DNA of 64,000 nt from Mucilaginibacter sp. (GCA_025352225.1 JANXTT010000043.1:1-64000), one strand, 5' to 3'. Positions 1 through 10,170 are shown, counted from the stretch's first letter. A program made the numbers and translations. Notes: generated by a model not told the origin, from the sequence alone.

Positions 1-1065
1 AAATTCATCGATGTGAGTGTTAGATATTTTACTTGTGAGCCGTCGTAATATTTTGCCAGTATGAGCATCAGCCAGGTATAGATCAATACTGAACAAGCTT
101 TTTTCGGAAAGAAACGTAATGTATTTTCCATCAGGGCTTATTGATGGTGCTACATTCATATCACCCGAGTTTTTATTATCGATGATCCGCTTGCCGTTAG
201 GGATTTGTGCGGTGTCTTTTAAATAAGGTTTATAAGTGGTTTGAATAGAATTCTTCCATAAGTTTGATAAGGTTTTTTCATCATATCCAAACGTTCTGCG
301 TATGCCATAATCTAACCCAAAGCGAGCTGTGTTTTTAAAAAAAGGCACAATAATGGTATCGCCATATGTAGAACCTATGTATGACCAGAACGCTTCACCG
401 TACCGATATGGGAAGTACTTGTTACTTTGTGTCAAATCTTTAATGGTCGGAATATCTTTATTAAGATAGGCATCGCGCATCCACATAGCGGTGTATGCAT
501 CCTTCTTACCCAGTGATAAATACTCGGCCATACCCTCTATCATCCACAATGGCAGATTATTAATTTCCGAAAAATTAGTACTATCGTTATCTAATAGAGA
601 ATGATATTGAAACGCGTGAACCAACTCGTGCCCTATAACATGCCTTGTAGTTTGATTGGTTTCCATAAACGGCATCACAACCCGGTTTTTTAATCCTTCG
701 GTAACACCACCAGTACCAACACTAATTTCGCCATCAATAGCTGTAGTTTGTTGAAAGTCAGGATGGTTGGCATACAGAATTATTGGATTGGGGCGTTTAA
801 ACGTATCACGAAACACTTGCTGATGCAAGGTGTACCACAATTCACTTTCCTGAGCAAAACGTTTTACCAGACTATCATTTTTTATATAATAGTAAATTTC
901 AAAGTGTGGTGTTTTATATACTTTAAAATTAAGGTTTTTATATCTAACCTTATTTTGACCGAATTGTGCTTCTGCACGATATGATGTTAAAAACATACTT
1001 ACCGTGAGCAATAACAATACAAAAATCCGAAGCGTTGCACGTGGAATGGTGTAGCGTTCTATCAT
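1..1065 (-). CDS. secreted gluzincin-like metalloprotease with TolB/PD40 repeats (3' end cut by window)
   Basis: I read this frame directly from the reverse strand: it opens with ATG at 1065 and stays open to the window edge (355 codons seen). Residues 10-33 form a signal peptide ending in AEA. A zinc-binding HELVH lies at residues 146-150, followed about 27 residues later by EGMAEY, which would supply the third ligand of a gluzincin (peptidase MA-like) fold. The visible C-terminal part enters a TolB/PD40-type propeller repeat (SPDGKYITFLS). Families of this build in Bacteroidota are exported or periplasmic proteases of unknown substrate. The missing C-terminus normally carries more propeller blades. 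The family assignment is by motif only. Confidence 0.75.
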   Translation of the reverse strand, partial: MIERYTIPRATLRIFVLLLLTVSMFLTSYRAEAQFGQNKVRYKNLNFKVYKTPHFEIYYYIKNDSLVKRFAQESELWYTLHQQVFRDTFKRPNPIILYANHPDFQQTTAIDGEISVGTGGVTEGLKNRVVMPFMETNQTTRHVIGHELVHAFQYHSLLDNDSTNFSEINNLPLWMIEGMAEYLSLGKKDAYTAMWMRDAYLNKDIPTIKDLTQSNKYFPYRYGEAFWSYIGSTYGDTIIVPFFKNTARFGLDYGIRRTFGYDEKTLSNLWKNSIQTTYKPYLKDTAQIPNGKRIIDNKNSGDMNVAPSISPDGKYITFLSEKSLFSIDLYLADAHTGKILRRLTSKISNTHIDEF

Positions 1066-1148
1066 ATATTTTCTATTTAGGTATCAGAAGTTGTCAATAT
1101 TTGTTTTAAGTTACATATAAACTGAAATACAACGCCGAATTTTTTAAT

Positions 1149-3482
1149 TTATTGGTTAGGAGGCTGATTTTCAGGTATCTTTTTTTCATCAACCGGCGGT
1201 GTAAGTGGCATGGTTAAGGATGTTGTATCAGTACCGAAGCCCATGCTATCAATTGCGGTAGTATCAGCTTTAAATATAGGTGACGCGCACATATATGGTT
1301 TAGTTATTTTTACCCATGGTTTAGGAAATGGCCCATAAGTATATCCTGATTTTGAATCAGCATATACTTTTTCCATAAATCTACCAAAAATGGGTAACGC
1401 GGTATGCGACCCTTCGCCTGATTCGGAAGTTGTAAAATGAACGCTTCTATCATCTGCGCCAACCCAGATTCCTGTTATCAGATCTTTAGTAATACCCATG
1501 TACCACCCATCAACAAAGCCAGACGAAGTACCTGTTTTACCGCCAATTTGGTTTCCTTTTTTCCATAAACCATTATACTCCCACAAAGCCTGTGATGTAC
1601 CTCCGGGTTCTTCCATGCCACCTCTAAACATATAAAGCATTAACCATGCTAATTCTTCGCTTATTACCTTTTCGGTTTTTAATTCAAATTCTTGTAATAC
1701 ATTTCCACTTTGGTCTGTTATTTTAGTAACCAACAATGGGTTTATTTTTTCGCCTTTATTTAAAAAAGTACTGTAGGCACGTACCATCTCATAAACGGAC
1801 ACATCGTTTGTACCCAATGATACCGACGGAACAGATTTTAACGGACTCTCAATACCGCATTTATGCGCATATTCAACAACTTTATTCCAACCTACTTTTT
1901 CAGTAAGTTGTGCCGTTATTGAATTAACAGATTTCCCCATCGCCCAGCGTAACGACATTTCCTGGTAAGAAAAGCTGTAACTAGCGTTTTTAGGCGACCA
2001 GACATCCTGTTTGCCATTATCAGTAAATTTTATCGAAACCGGTTTATCTGTAAATTTGTCACAAGGGCTATAACCATTATCAAGTGCCGTTAAATATGCA
2101 AATGGTTTAAATGTGGAACCTGCCTGACGCTTTGATTGATTAACATGGTCGTAATTAAAATATTTATGATCAATACCGCCTACCCAAACTTTAATTTTAC
2201 CTGTTGTTGGCTCAATCGTCATCATACCGGTGTTCAATAATCGGGCATAATATTTAATCGAGTCCAAACTAGATAGGGTAGTATCCCGTTCGCCATGCCA
2301 GTTGAATACTCTCATCCTTTTTGGACGACTTAGTATGCGTCTTATTGAATCGGTATTACCAGCAAATTTTTTATCCAGGGTTTTATAAATAGCAAGTTTT
2401 TGAGCCGTTTTAAACGCGTAATCGGGTATTTCATTACCGTCAGGGTCTTGCCAAGGGTTTTTATCACCCCATAGGTTATCAAAACGTTTTTGGAGCATTT
2501 TCATTTTTTCGGCAACAGCTTCTTCGGCGTATTGCTGCAAACGGGAGTCTATGGTTGTGTATATTTTCAGGCCATCTTCATACAGATCCATTTCATTATC
2601 CTGACACCATTTTGCCAACCATTTTTCTACAGCCCTACGGATATAAGAATCACCCTGCGACTCCTCTTCTACATAACTCAAATTCAGGGCCAACGGTTTA
2701 TTTATATACTTTGGCAAATCCGTACTAGTCAAATAACCATATTTGGCCATTTGTTTAAGCACTGTATTTCGTCTTTCTACAGATTTTTCGGGATATTTAA
2801 TTGGGTTATATGTGGATGTAGCCTTGAGCATTCCTATTAATGTTGCAGCTTCTGCCGGGTTTACAGCATTTGGGTTTTTATTGAAGTACTTTTTTGATGC
2901 GGTTTTTATGCCATAAGAGTTGTTGCCAAACGGAACAGTATTTAAATACAAGGTTAATATTTGCTGCTTGGTATATACATGTTCAATTTTATAGGCAGTT
3001 ATCCACTCTTTACACTTGAAAACAATGGTTCTGAATACAGGTACACGTTTGATAAACCCCTGAGATTTTTTCTTTCGTGTTTCGAATAAGTTTTTCGCAA
3101 GCTGCTGAGTTATGGTACTTCCCCCACGCCTGTCACCTTTGGCGGTTGATAATAAGCTGCTAAAAAAAGAATAAAAATCAACTCCTCCATGTTTGTAAAA
3201 ACGGGCATCTTCGGTAGCTACAAGGGCATTTATTAAGCTTGGGGAGATCTCTTTAAATTCAACCGGCGACCGATTTTCTTTATAATAACGTCCAATTAGT
3301 TTACCGTCTGATGCGTATACTTCGGAAGAAAGCGACATTATAGGGTTTCGAATATCCTGAAGATCAGGAGAGTACCCAAATAGCCACAAAAAATTTAGTT
3401 CTATTGCGCAGAAAAAAATAATTATGAAGTAGATGGAGATTATGAAATAACGTAGGAATCTGTTTTTTATACGCTTAAACAT
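1149..3482 (-). CDS. mrcA: penicillin-binding protein 1A, bifunctional transglycosylase/transpeptidase
   Basis: Class A PBP that polymerises and cross-links peptidoglycan in the periplasm. The 777-residue protein has one N-terminal membrane anchor (about residues 12-36). Its GT51 domain has the motifs EDARFYKHGGVD and GGSTITQQLAKN. The transpeptidase domain has SxxK in AGSTFKPFAY, SxN in GKSVNS and KTG in GGKTGTSSG. The proline-rich tail (PPVDEKKIPENQPPNQ) is typically disordered. Length and motif order are normal for Bacteroidota PBP1A. It is transcribed alone, divergently from the PPK2 gene. The 83-nt gap to the upstream protease gene suggests possible but unproven co-transcription with it. 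Confidence 0.95.
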   Translation of the reverse strand: MFKRIKNRFLRYFIISIYFIIIFFCAIELNFLWLFGYSPDLQDIRNPIMSLSSEVYASDGKLIGRYYKENRSPVEFKEISPSLINALVATEDARFYKHGGVDFYSFFSSLLSTAKGDRRGGSTITQQLAKNLFETRKKKSQGFIKRVPVFRTIVFKCKEWITAYKIEHVYTKQQILTLYLNTVPFGNNSYGIKTASKKYFNKNPNAVNPAEAATLIGMLKATSTYNPIKYPEKSVERRNTVLKQMAKYGYLTSTDLPKYINKPLALNLSYVEEESQGDSYIRRAVEKWLAKWCQDNEMDLYEDGLKIYTTIDSRLQQYAEEAVAEKMKMLQKRFDNLWGDKNPWQDPDGNEIPDYAFKTAQKLAIYKTLDKKFAGNTDSIRRILSRPKRMRVFNWHGERDTTLSSLDSIKYYARLLNTGMMTIEPTTGKIKVWVGGIDHKYFNYDHVNQSKRQAGSTFKPFAYLTALDNGYSPCDKFTDKPVSIKFTDNGKQDVWSPKNASYSFSYQEMSLRWAMGKSVNSITAQLTEKVGWNKVVEYAHKCGIESPLKSVPSVSLGTNDVSVYEMVRAYSTFLNKGEKINPLLVTKITDQSGNVLQEFELKTEKVISEELAWLMLYMFRGGMEEPGGTSQALWEYNGLWKKGNQIGGKTGTSSGFVDGWYMGITKDLITGIWVGADDRSVHFTTSESGEGSHTALPIFGRFMEKVYADSKSGYTYGPFPKPWVKITKPYMCASPIFKADTTAIDSMGFGTDTTSLTMPLTPPVDEKKIPENQPPNQ

Positions 3483-3595
3483 TGGGTAAAGATGTAAATA
3501 TATGGTAGTAATTCATAGCCAAATAACAAATATTAACAACGCTGGTTTGTTATATAAATTTTAGGTTAATTTTAGAAACAAAAGTATTTCTTACA

Positions 3596-4474
3596 ATGGA
3601 AATTATGGTTAAAAAGTTTAAAATTTCTTCCGGCGATAAATTTGAGTTGAAAGATCACGACACAAATTATTCGGGTGATTATAATAAGGAGGATGCAGAA
3701 GTAATATTGGAAGACTTAAAAACTAAGATCTCTACATTACAAACTGCATTGTACGCTGAAAATAAACAAGCTTTACTGATCATCTTTCAAGCTATGGATG
3801 CCGCCGGAAAGGATAGCGCGATAGCTCATACCATGTCGGGCTTAAACCCTCAGGGATGCCAGGTTTATAGTTTTAAACAACCAAGTACCGAAGAGCTTGA
3901 TCATGATTTTTTATGGCGGCATTATATCGCATTACCCGAAAAGGGCCGGATCGGTATTCATAACAGATCGCATTACGAAAATGTATTGATTTGCAAGGTG
4001 TATCCCGAAATAATACTAAAGCAACGAATTCCGGGAATAAATGCTGTGAAGCAATTAAATGATAAATTCTGGAAAAGCAGATATGAAAGCATCTGCTCGT
4101 TTGAAAAACATTTAATTAACAATGGCACCGTGATTGTTAAATTTTTCCTGAATGTTTCAAAAGAAGAGCAAAAAGAACGGTTTATTAAACGAATTAAAGA
4201 TACGAAAAAGAATTGGAAATTCGCTTCTTCTGACATTGAAGAGCGCAAATATTGGACCGATTATATGCAGGCCTATCAACAAGCAATTATTGAAACGGCA
4301 ACCGACCCGGCGCCCTGGTATGTTATACCAGCAGATAAAAAGTGGTTTACGCGGATAGCAATTTCCACAATTATGCTGAAGGTAATGCAGGATATGAAAT
4401 TAAAATACCCGGTTTTACCAAAGGAAGAAAAATTACTTTTAGACGATGCTGCCAACTTACTTAAACATGAATAG
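3596..4474 (+). CDS. ppk2: PPK2-family polyphosphate:nucleotide phosphotransferase
   Basis: Single-domain PPK2 kinase of 292 residues that moves phosphate between polyphosphate and nucleotides. The Walker A region reads AMDAAGKDS (about residues 66-74), the lid region carries NRSHYENVL, and KFFLNVSKEEQKERF matches the Walker B strand and following helix. Which nucleotide it prefers (GDP, ADP or AMP) cannot be told from the sequence. Two start codons are possible, ATG at 3596 or at 3605; the first is taken. It stands alone between two reverse-strand genes. A polyphosphate-glucokinase-like gene at 60097 is a possible functional relative elsewhere in the window. Confidence 0.92.
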   Translation: MEIMVKKFKISSGDKFELKDHDTNYSGDYNKEDAEVILEDLKTKISTLQTALYAENKQALLIIFQAMDAAGKDSAIAHTMSGLNPQGCQVYSFKQPSTEELDHDFLWRHYIALPEKGRIGIHNRSHYENVLICKVYPEIILKQRIPGINAVKQLNDKFWKSRYESICSFEKHLINNGTVIVKFFLNVSKEEQKERFIKRIKDTKKNWKFASSDIEERKYWTDYMQAYQQAIIETATDPAPWYVIPADKKWFTRIAISTIMLKVMQDMKLKYPVLPKEEKLLLDDAANLLKHE

Positions 4475-4491
4475 ACGAACACTGTATGCCG

Positions 4492-7071
4492 TCAAAATTC
4501 AGTTATCTTGTGACCGCCTTGCACTACAAAACTTGATTTGCCATTTTTTATAGCAATGCATTTTACTGTGGCATTTACAGAAGCGGTTATTGGTTTTGTA
4601 TATAAGTTTGAATTTATGGTAGGCGTAGTACCATCAAGCGTATAATACATTTTAACGCCCTCGTCGGCACACCCCAATGAAATGTTTACCGTAGCCTTCT
4701 TTGCCGGTGATGATGGGTAAATAATATACGGGTTAGGAACTATCTGTTCATCGGTGATTTTAGAGGATGGCTTTTCCAGATCCTGCATAAATAATTTATT
4801 AGGCAGTTTACCGGTAAATACCTCCCAATCACCTCCATTGGCAATGTCGCTATAAGTTAAAAATAGCTTATTGTACGGATTTTTATTTAAATTCATTCCC
4901 TGTAAATAAAAACTTGACGGTGACGAACCCGAACCAGTTATGGTGAATTTTTTACCGTTTTCCAGGTTTATAACAGCTTTGTCAAACGCGGGTAGGCCAA
5001 TTTGATAATCAGGTTGTCCGGGAGCAATGGTGTAAAAGCCTAAAGCACTCATTACATACCAGGCAGACATTTGTCCGCAATCCTCGTTGCCAGCCAGGCC
5101 GTCGGGAGCGTTCTTATACTGCTCCCGCATAATTCTGTTAAGATATAATTGTGTTTTATAGGAATTATCAGTAAAGTTAAATAGATAAGCCATATGATGA
5201 CTTGGTTCATTACCATGCGCATACTGGCCCATTAAGCCGCTTATATCATCAAGTTTACGGCCTGTAAGCTTGGCATTAGTTGTAAATAGTTCTTCTAGTT
5301 TGGCTTCAAACTTATCTTTACCGCCCATGTAGTCAATTACACTTTGCACATCCTGTGGCACCAAAAAAGCATATTGCCATGCATTGCCTTCCGTATAGTT
5401 GTCATTAACATCAGTTGGTAAAAACGGTACAAACCAGCCACCATTTACCCTTGCTCGCATAAACCCAGTTTGATTGTCAAACACGTTTTTCCAGTATTGG
5501 GCACGTTTAATAAATTCTGCATAATCTGCGGGCTTGTTCATCATTTTAGCCATTTGGGCTATGCACCAATCATCAATTGCATATTCCAGCGTTTTTGAAA
5601 CAGATTCTTTTTCATCATCTGCAAGTACAGCACCGTTATCACGGTAAGAGTTTAAACCAAATTGATTGCGGTTAACGGCTGCTTTCATGGCTGTTAAAGC
5701 TTTTTCGGCATCAAAATCTCTGATCCCTTTAGCGTAAGCATCAACAATTACTGGGATAGAGTGGTTGCCTACCATACAGTAGGTTTCGCTGGATGCCAAC
5801 GGCCAGATAGGTAACAGGCCGCCCTGATCGTACATCGCTAAAAAGCTTTTAACAAAATCTAAGGTTCGCTTTTTATTTATAATGGTTTGCAGCGGGTTTT
5901 GGGCGCGGTAAGTATCCCATAATGAAAACACGGTATAATATTCAAAGCCTTCGGCTTTATGTATTTTTTTGTCTAAACCACGGTATTGCCCATCAACATC
6001 ACTGTAAATATTGGGGGCGCACATGGTATGATACAGCGCGGTATAAAATATGGTTTGTTTGATTTTTGCATAATCAACAACAGGAGCTTTTGGCTTGGAT
6101 TGTTGTGCATACGGGTTTCCGTAACCACCCGAACTTTGGTTGTTAGGCACAGGAACCGGTTGAATAACAGGTGCGCCGCCCTCCACTTCAATTTTAGAAA
6201 GCTCGTTTATCCAGTCATTCTTAGCGGCTTTTTGAATTTTTTTAAAATCAAAATCAGGAACTTCGGCGTCCAGGTTATTTAGTGCCCCTTCGGCACTAAC
6301 AGAGGAGATACCCACTTTTGAAACCACTTCGCCGGGATTATCAAACTGAATGTACATTTTTACATTAGTACCCTGCACTTTAGCCATACCTGGTTGCAAT
6401 ACATCGTTTAAAGCGATACCATATGTTTTAAATGGTTTAGAAAATTTAGCGTAAAAATAAACGTATTGATCATCGGCCCATGATTTTGACCGGCGCAGGC
6501 CCCTGACTTCATGGTTGTTAACTACTTCTATCCATGAATCTAATACCTGATCGCGGTGGAGCAGGTCAATAATAATATTAGCTTGCTTGCCACCCGGAAA
6601 GTTGTAGCGATGAACCCCAACACGCTTTGTAGCAGTTAGCTCAACTTCTATGTTATATTTATCAAGCTTTGTTTTATAATAGCCGGGCGAGGCCGATTCA
6701 TTCTTTTTTTTGAATGTAGAACGGTAATCTGTATTTTTTAGTTGAGGCTCGCCTGTTGTAGGCATAAATAAAACATCGCAGTAATCGGCAACGCCTGTTC
6801 CGCTTAAATGTGTGTGCGAAAAACCATAAACTAAACTATCTGTAAAATGGTAGCCGGAGCAGCCATCCCAACCTTCTAATCGTGTATCGGGGCTTAACTG
6901 TACCATCCCGAAAGGAACCAGCGCACCCGGGAAAGTGTGCCCATGCCCACCAGTGCCTATAAAAGGGTCAACCAGAGGGGTAAAGTCTTTCTTTTTTTTT
7001 TGTGCCGATGCTGATAGTGTGGTAACAACCAGGGATAATATTAGTAAGCAAAAACGATAGTTGTATTTCAT
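4492..7071 (-). CDS. GH92 family exo-alpha-mannosidase, secreted
   Basis: Calcium-dependent GH92 enzyme of 859 residues with a Sec signal peptide (about residues 1-23, ending SASA). The start of the mature region, DPFIGTGGHGHTFPGA, and PFGMVQLSPDTR are hallmark GH92 sequences. HGNEPSHH and NEDCGQMSAWYVMSALGFY lie in the catalytic (alpha/alpha)6 barrel. The last 80 residues resemble the chitobiase/beta-hexosaminidase C-terminal domain (YYTLDGTTPT). A Gly/Pro/Gln-rich insertion occurs near residue 305. GH92 enzymes in this phylum trim alpha-1,2/1,3-mannose from N-glycans or yeast mannan. There is no SusC/SusD pair next to it, so it is not in a classical polysaccharide utilisation locus here. 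Confidence 0.95.
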   Translation of the reverse strand: MKYNYRFCLLILSLVVTTLSASAQKKKKDFTPLVDPFIGTGGHGHTFPGALVPFGMVQLSPDTRLEGWDGCSGYHFTDSLVYGFSHTHLSGTGVADYCDVLFMPTTGEPQLKNTDYRSTFKKKNESASPGYYKTKLDKYNIEVELTATKRVGVHRYNFPGGKQANIIIDLLHRDQVLDSWIEVVNNHEVRGLRRSKSWADDQYVYFYAKFSKPFKTYGIALNDVLQPGMAKVQGTNVKMYIQFDNPGEVVSKVGISSVSAEGALNNLDAEVPDFDFKKIQKAAKNDWINELSKIEVEGGAPVIQPVPVPNNQSSGGYGNPYAQQSKPKAPVVDYAKIKQTIFYTALYHTMCAPNIYSDVDGQYRGLDKKIHKAEGFEYYTVFSLWDTYRAQNPLQTIINKKRTLDFVKSFLAMYDQGGLLPIWPLASSETYCMVGNHSIPVIVDAYAKGIRDFDAEKALTAMKAAVNRNQFGLNSYRDNGAVLADDEKESVSKTLEYAIDDWCIAQMAKMMNKPADYAEFIKRAQYWKNVFDNQTGFMRARVNGGWFVPFLPTDVNDNYTEGNAWQYAFLVPQDVQSVIDYMGGKDKFEAKLEELFTTNAKLTGRKLDDISGLMGQYAHGNEPSHHMAYLFNFTDNSYKTQLYLNRIMREQYKNAPDGLAGNEDCGQMSAWYVMSALGFYTIAPGQPDYQIGLPAFDKAVINLENGKKFTITGSGSSPSSFYLQGMNLNKNPYNKLFLTYSDIANGGDWEVFTGKLPNKLFMQDLEKPSSKITDEQIVPNPYIIYPSSPAKKATVNISLGCADEGVKMYYTLDGTTPTINSNLYTKPITASVNATVKCIAIKNGKSSFVVQGGHKITEF

Positions 7072-7125
7072 AGATAGCTAACGATAATTCTATTTATATA
7101 GGTAATATAGGTTTTATTATAATGG

Positions 7126-7905
7126 TTACATTAGAATTTTAAAATTGTCGGCATCAGCTAAAAAAGGCATTGCATTACGTACTTTTATCAATTCTTCTGC
7201 ATTGATAGTAAATGTATAAACGTCCTCTTCGTCGCGTTTATAATAAACAACGTTACCATTAGGGTCAATGCAATTAGAATCACCAGAATGATAAACCTCG
7301 TTTCCATCGTGCCCTACCCGGTTTACGGCCACAATATATGATTGGTTTTCAACTGCTCTGGCAGGTATAAGCGTGCGCCAATGCAGCGACCGTTTTTCGG
7401 GCCAGTTAGCTACAACCAATAAAAGATCATAAACAGCATCTTTATTACGTAAAAAAACTGGGAAGCGTAAATCGTAGCAAATAACAGGGCAAATTTTCCA
7501 TCCTTTTAATTCAACAATCAACCGTTTTTTTCCTGCAGTATAAGTTTGGTGTTCTTTCCCTAATGCAAAAAGGTGTCGTTTATCGTAATACTCAAATGTG
7601 CCATTATTCCGCATCCATATTAAGCGGTTATAAAATTTATTATTTTCAGTAATTATCAAACTGCCGGTAACTACACAATCGTATTTTTTAGCAACAGCTT
7701 CCATCCATTGCATTGTTTTGCCATTCATTGACTCGGCCAATGGGCCAACATTCATGGTGAAACCGGTGTTAAACATTTCGGGCAAAATAATCAGATCTGT
7801 TTTTTCGCGGATGCCAGATAAACGTAAAGAGATGTTTTGCAGATTTTTATCAATATTCTCCCAAAACAAATAACCTTGAAAAACAGTAATTTTTAAATTG
7901 TCCAT
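7126..7905 (-). CDS. carbon-nitrogen hydrolase, omega-amidase (YafV/MtnU-like)
   Basis: Nitrilase-superfamily protein of about 259 residues with the Glu-Lys-Cys triad visible: ILPEMFNTGF, YDKRHLFALGKE and VICYDLRFPVF. Omega-amidases hydrolyse 2-oxoglutaramate and 2-oxosuccinamate, the by-products of glutamine or asparagine transamination. The gene lies 42 nt downstream of an aminotransferase of the type that makes these products, so a joint role in methionine salvage or keto-acid repair is likely. I chose ATG at 7905 (MDNLKITVFQ) because the frame upstream to 7932 would need a TTG start and is not conserved-looking. Confidence 0.9.
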   Translation of the reverse strand: MDNLKITVFQGYLFWENIDKNLQNISLRLSGIREKTDLIILPEMFNTGFTMNVGPLAESMNGKTMQWMEAVAKKYDCVVTGSLIITENNKFYNRLIWMRNNGTFEYYDKRHLFALGKEHQTYTAGKKRLIVELKGWKICPVICYDLRFPVFLRNKDAVYDLLLVVANWPEKRSLHWRTLIPARAVENQSYIVAVNRVGHDGNEVYHSGDSNCIDPNGNVVYYKRDEEDVYTFTINAEELIKVRNAMPFLADADNFKILM

Positions 7906-7947
7906 AAATGTTTTTATTAAGGCTGATAGCAAATCAAATAAATACCA

Positions 7948-9093
7948 TCAAATCTTCATAAGCTTATCAACGGCTTTATCTAAAGTTTCTTGCCTTTTGG
8001 CAAAACAAAACCTTAAAACATGATGATCTGTATTCCTCGAATAAAAAGCTGAAGTGGGTATTGAGGCTACTCCAAACTCTTTAGTTATACGTATAGCAAT
8101 ATCTACATCCTTTTCATCGCTTATATGCCCATATCGAACAGATTGAAAATACGAACCGGAACAGGGCAATAATTCAAACCTGGTTTGTGATAATAATGAT
8201 CTGAAATGATCGCGTTTTTGCTGAAAAAACGATGATATGCTTAAATAATTATTTTCGTCCTTTAAATATTCGGCAATGGCGTATTGCATTGGCGCGTTTA
8301 CACTAAAAACTAAATACTGATGTACTTTTCTAAATTCCTGCATTAAAGGAGCTGGAGCAATGCAGTAGCCCATTTTCCATCCGGTGGTGTGAAAAAGTTT
8401 ACCAAACGAAGCAACAATAAAACTACGTTTACGTAATTCTTCGTAACGGGCCATGCTATGGTGCGTTTGCCCGTCAAAAATCAAATGTTCATAAACCTCG
8501 TCACTCAAAATCATTATATCCTGATTTTTAACAATAGCGATCAGTTCGTCAATATCATTTTGCTGCAGAATAGTAGCCGTAGGGTTGTGAGGCGAGTTTA
8601 AGATGATCATTCTTGTCTTATTGGTGACCAATCTTCTCACCATATCCCATGGAATGCGGTAGTCGGGCGGTGCAAGTTCTAATGATTTAACAATGCCTCC
8701 CATTAATTTAATAGCAGGGGCATAACAATCATAAGCAGGCTCAAAAACAATTACTTCGTCATTTGGCTGTATAACGCAGCAAATGGCAGTAAATATGCCT
8801 TGTGTACCGCCGGCTGTAACAGTAATTTCGATGTCCGGATTGTATGTCGCATCATAAAGTTTTTTTGTTTTTATGCTGATCTGTTCGCGTAAGCTCATTA
8901 AGCCAGGCATGGGCGCATATTGGTTATGGCCATCTTTCATAGCTTTACTAACAAGGTCTATCAACTCTGGCGCACAATCATAATCAGGGAAACCCTGCGA
9001 TAGGTTGATAGCACCAACTTCGTTAGCCAGGGCAGACATGGTCGTAAATATGGTTGTTCCAGTTTGCGGTAGTTTTGAACTTATATGTATCAT
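7948..9093 (-). CDS. PLP-dependent methionine/glutamine aminotransferase (YbdL/KAT-like)
   Basis: Class I/II aminotransferase of 381 residues. It has the substrate-binding N-terminus (LSQGFPDYD), NSPHNPTAT, DEVYEHLIFDG, and the PLP lysine in SFGKLFHTTGWKMGY. The closest characterised types are E. coli YbdL and eukaryotic kynurenine aminotransferase/glutamine transaminase K, which transaminate methionine or 4-methylthio-2-oxobutanoate. It is probably co-transcribed with the omega-amidase gene downstream, which would pull the reversible reaction forward. The exact amino donor is inferred from that neighbour. Confidence 0.9.
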   Translation of the reverse strand: MIHISSKLPQTGTTIFTTMSALANEVGAINLSQGFPDYDCAPELIDLVSKAMKDGHNQYAPMPGLMSLREQISIKTKKLYDATYNPDIEITVTAGGTQGIFTAICCVIQPNDEVIVFEPAYDCYAPAIKLMGGIVKSLELAPPDYRIPWDMVRRLVTNKTRMIILNSPHNPTATILQQNDIDELIAIVKNQDIMILSDEVYEHLIFDGQTHHSMARYEELRKRSFIVASFGKLFHTTGWKMGYCIAPAPLMQEFRKVHQYLVFSVNAPMQYAIAEYLKDENNYLSISSFFQQKRDHFRSLLSQTRFELLPCSGSYFQSVRYGHISDEKDVDIAIRITKEFGVASIPTSAFYSRNTDHHVLRFCFAKRQETLDKAVDKLMKI

Positions 9094-9186
9094 CTATTGC
9101 GAAAATAAGCAAAAACAATTAATCGGTTGACATTAAAAATGATGTAGCGGGATTTGGTTGTATGTTATTTTGTATAAATTAGTAGG

Positions 9187-10170
9187 ATGAATAGTAGGAT
9201 AACGCATACGAGTTTGCTATTGGTTTTTACAATGGCCTTAATGATAGGGGCTTGCCAACAGTCAAAAAAACAAAACATACCTGCCATTGGTTTTGTAGAT
9301 GCATTTGAAGATGAAACCATTGCCAGGGCCAGAATAGGTTTTGCCGACGCGTTGAAGAAAAATGGTTTTAGCGAAGATCAGAAAAATGTAAAAATTATTT
9401 ATCGGAACGCTCAAGGCAGTATTCCAACGCTTACGCAAATAGTTAATTATTTTATTGGCGAAAAGGTTGACCTTTTAGCTACCTGCACCACACTATCAAC
9501 CATAACAGCCATCCAAAAAACCAAAACCATACCTGTTTTTATGATGGTGGCACCTACTCCTAAACTAATGAAGATAGAAGATGCCTCGGGCAAAGCACCT
9601 GCAAATTTATTTGGTGCCGACGAAGACCTGAATTACATTGATACATCATTCTCTATCATCCCCAAACTGGTAAAACCCAAAACTGGTAAAATGGTTATCG
9701 GCATGATATATAATCAATCAGAACCCCAATCTGTTGATGCCATGAACCGCATTAAAACACTGGCAGATAAACTTAATGTAATTGTAATAGCAAGCCCTGT
9801 AAATACCTCGGCCGACGCCAAGTTAGTTACAGAAGCCTTGTTAAACAAAAACCTGGATGCCTTTTTTGCAAATCCGGATAATACCGTATTCGCGTCGTTT
9901 GAAACAATAGTAAAAAGTTGCGACCAGAAACACGTACCCATTTTTACAAGCGAAGCCGGCTTGGTTAAACGCGGCGCAGTAGCGGCCTTTGGGGCTGATA
10001 TTTACCAATGGGGATACCAGGCGGGTGAGCAAGCCGCAATTTATTTAAAGACACATAAAACAGCCGGGCTACAGCCCGAAATGGTGAAAGTAAGGAAGCG
10101 GGTATATAACGCGGCATCGGCAAAAAAATATAATATTACTATTCCGGTAAATTTTGAAGCTGTAAAATAA
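9187..10170 (+). CDS. ABC transporter substrate-binding lipoprotein (TrpX/ABC_sub_bind family)
   Basis: Protein of 327 residues with a lipoprotein signal peptide whose lipobox reads MIGACQQ, so it should be anchored in a membrane. The fold is the periplasmic-binding-protein type seen in the ABC_sub_bind family, with IPAIGFVDAFEDE at the mature start and the pattern around TCTTLSTITAIQKTKTIPVF. Characterised relatives in Firmicutes bind tryptophan or other aromatic or amino compounds. The ligand here is unknown. The stop codon is immediately followed by the permease start, and the ATPase overlaps the permease, so the three genes form one operon. Confidence 0.9.
   Translation: MNSRITHTSLLLVFTMALMIGACQQSKKQNIPAIGFVDAFEDETIARARIGFADALKKNGFSEDQKNVKIIYRNAQGSIPTLTQIVNYFIGEKVDLLATCTTLSTITAIQKTKTIPVFMMVAPTPKLMKIEDASGKAPANLFGADEDLNYIDTSFSIIPKLVKPKTGKMVIGMIYNQSEPQSVDAMNRIKTLADKLNVIVIASPVNTSADAKLVTEALLNKNLDAFFANPDNTVFASFETIVKSCDQKHVPIFTSEAGLVKRGAVAAFGADIYQWGYQAGEQAAIYLKTHKTAGLQPEMVKVRKRVYNAASAKKYNITIPVNFEAVK

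Noticed and set aside
748-984. 78-codon forward frame near the left end
   Set aside because: Opposite strand of the metalloprotease-like gene, whose signal peptide, HELVH and propeller motifs are clear.
4492-7071. GH92 gene as part of a polysaccharide utilisation locus
   Set aside because: No SusC/SusD pair, sulfatase or further glycosidase lies beside it.
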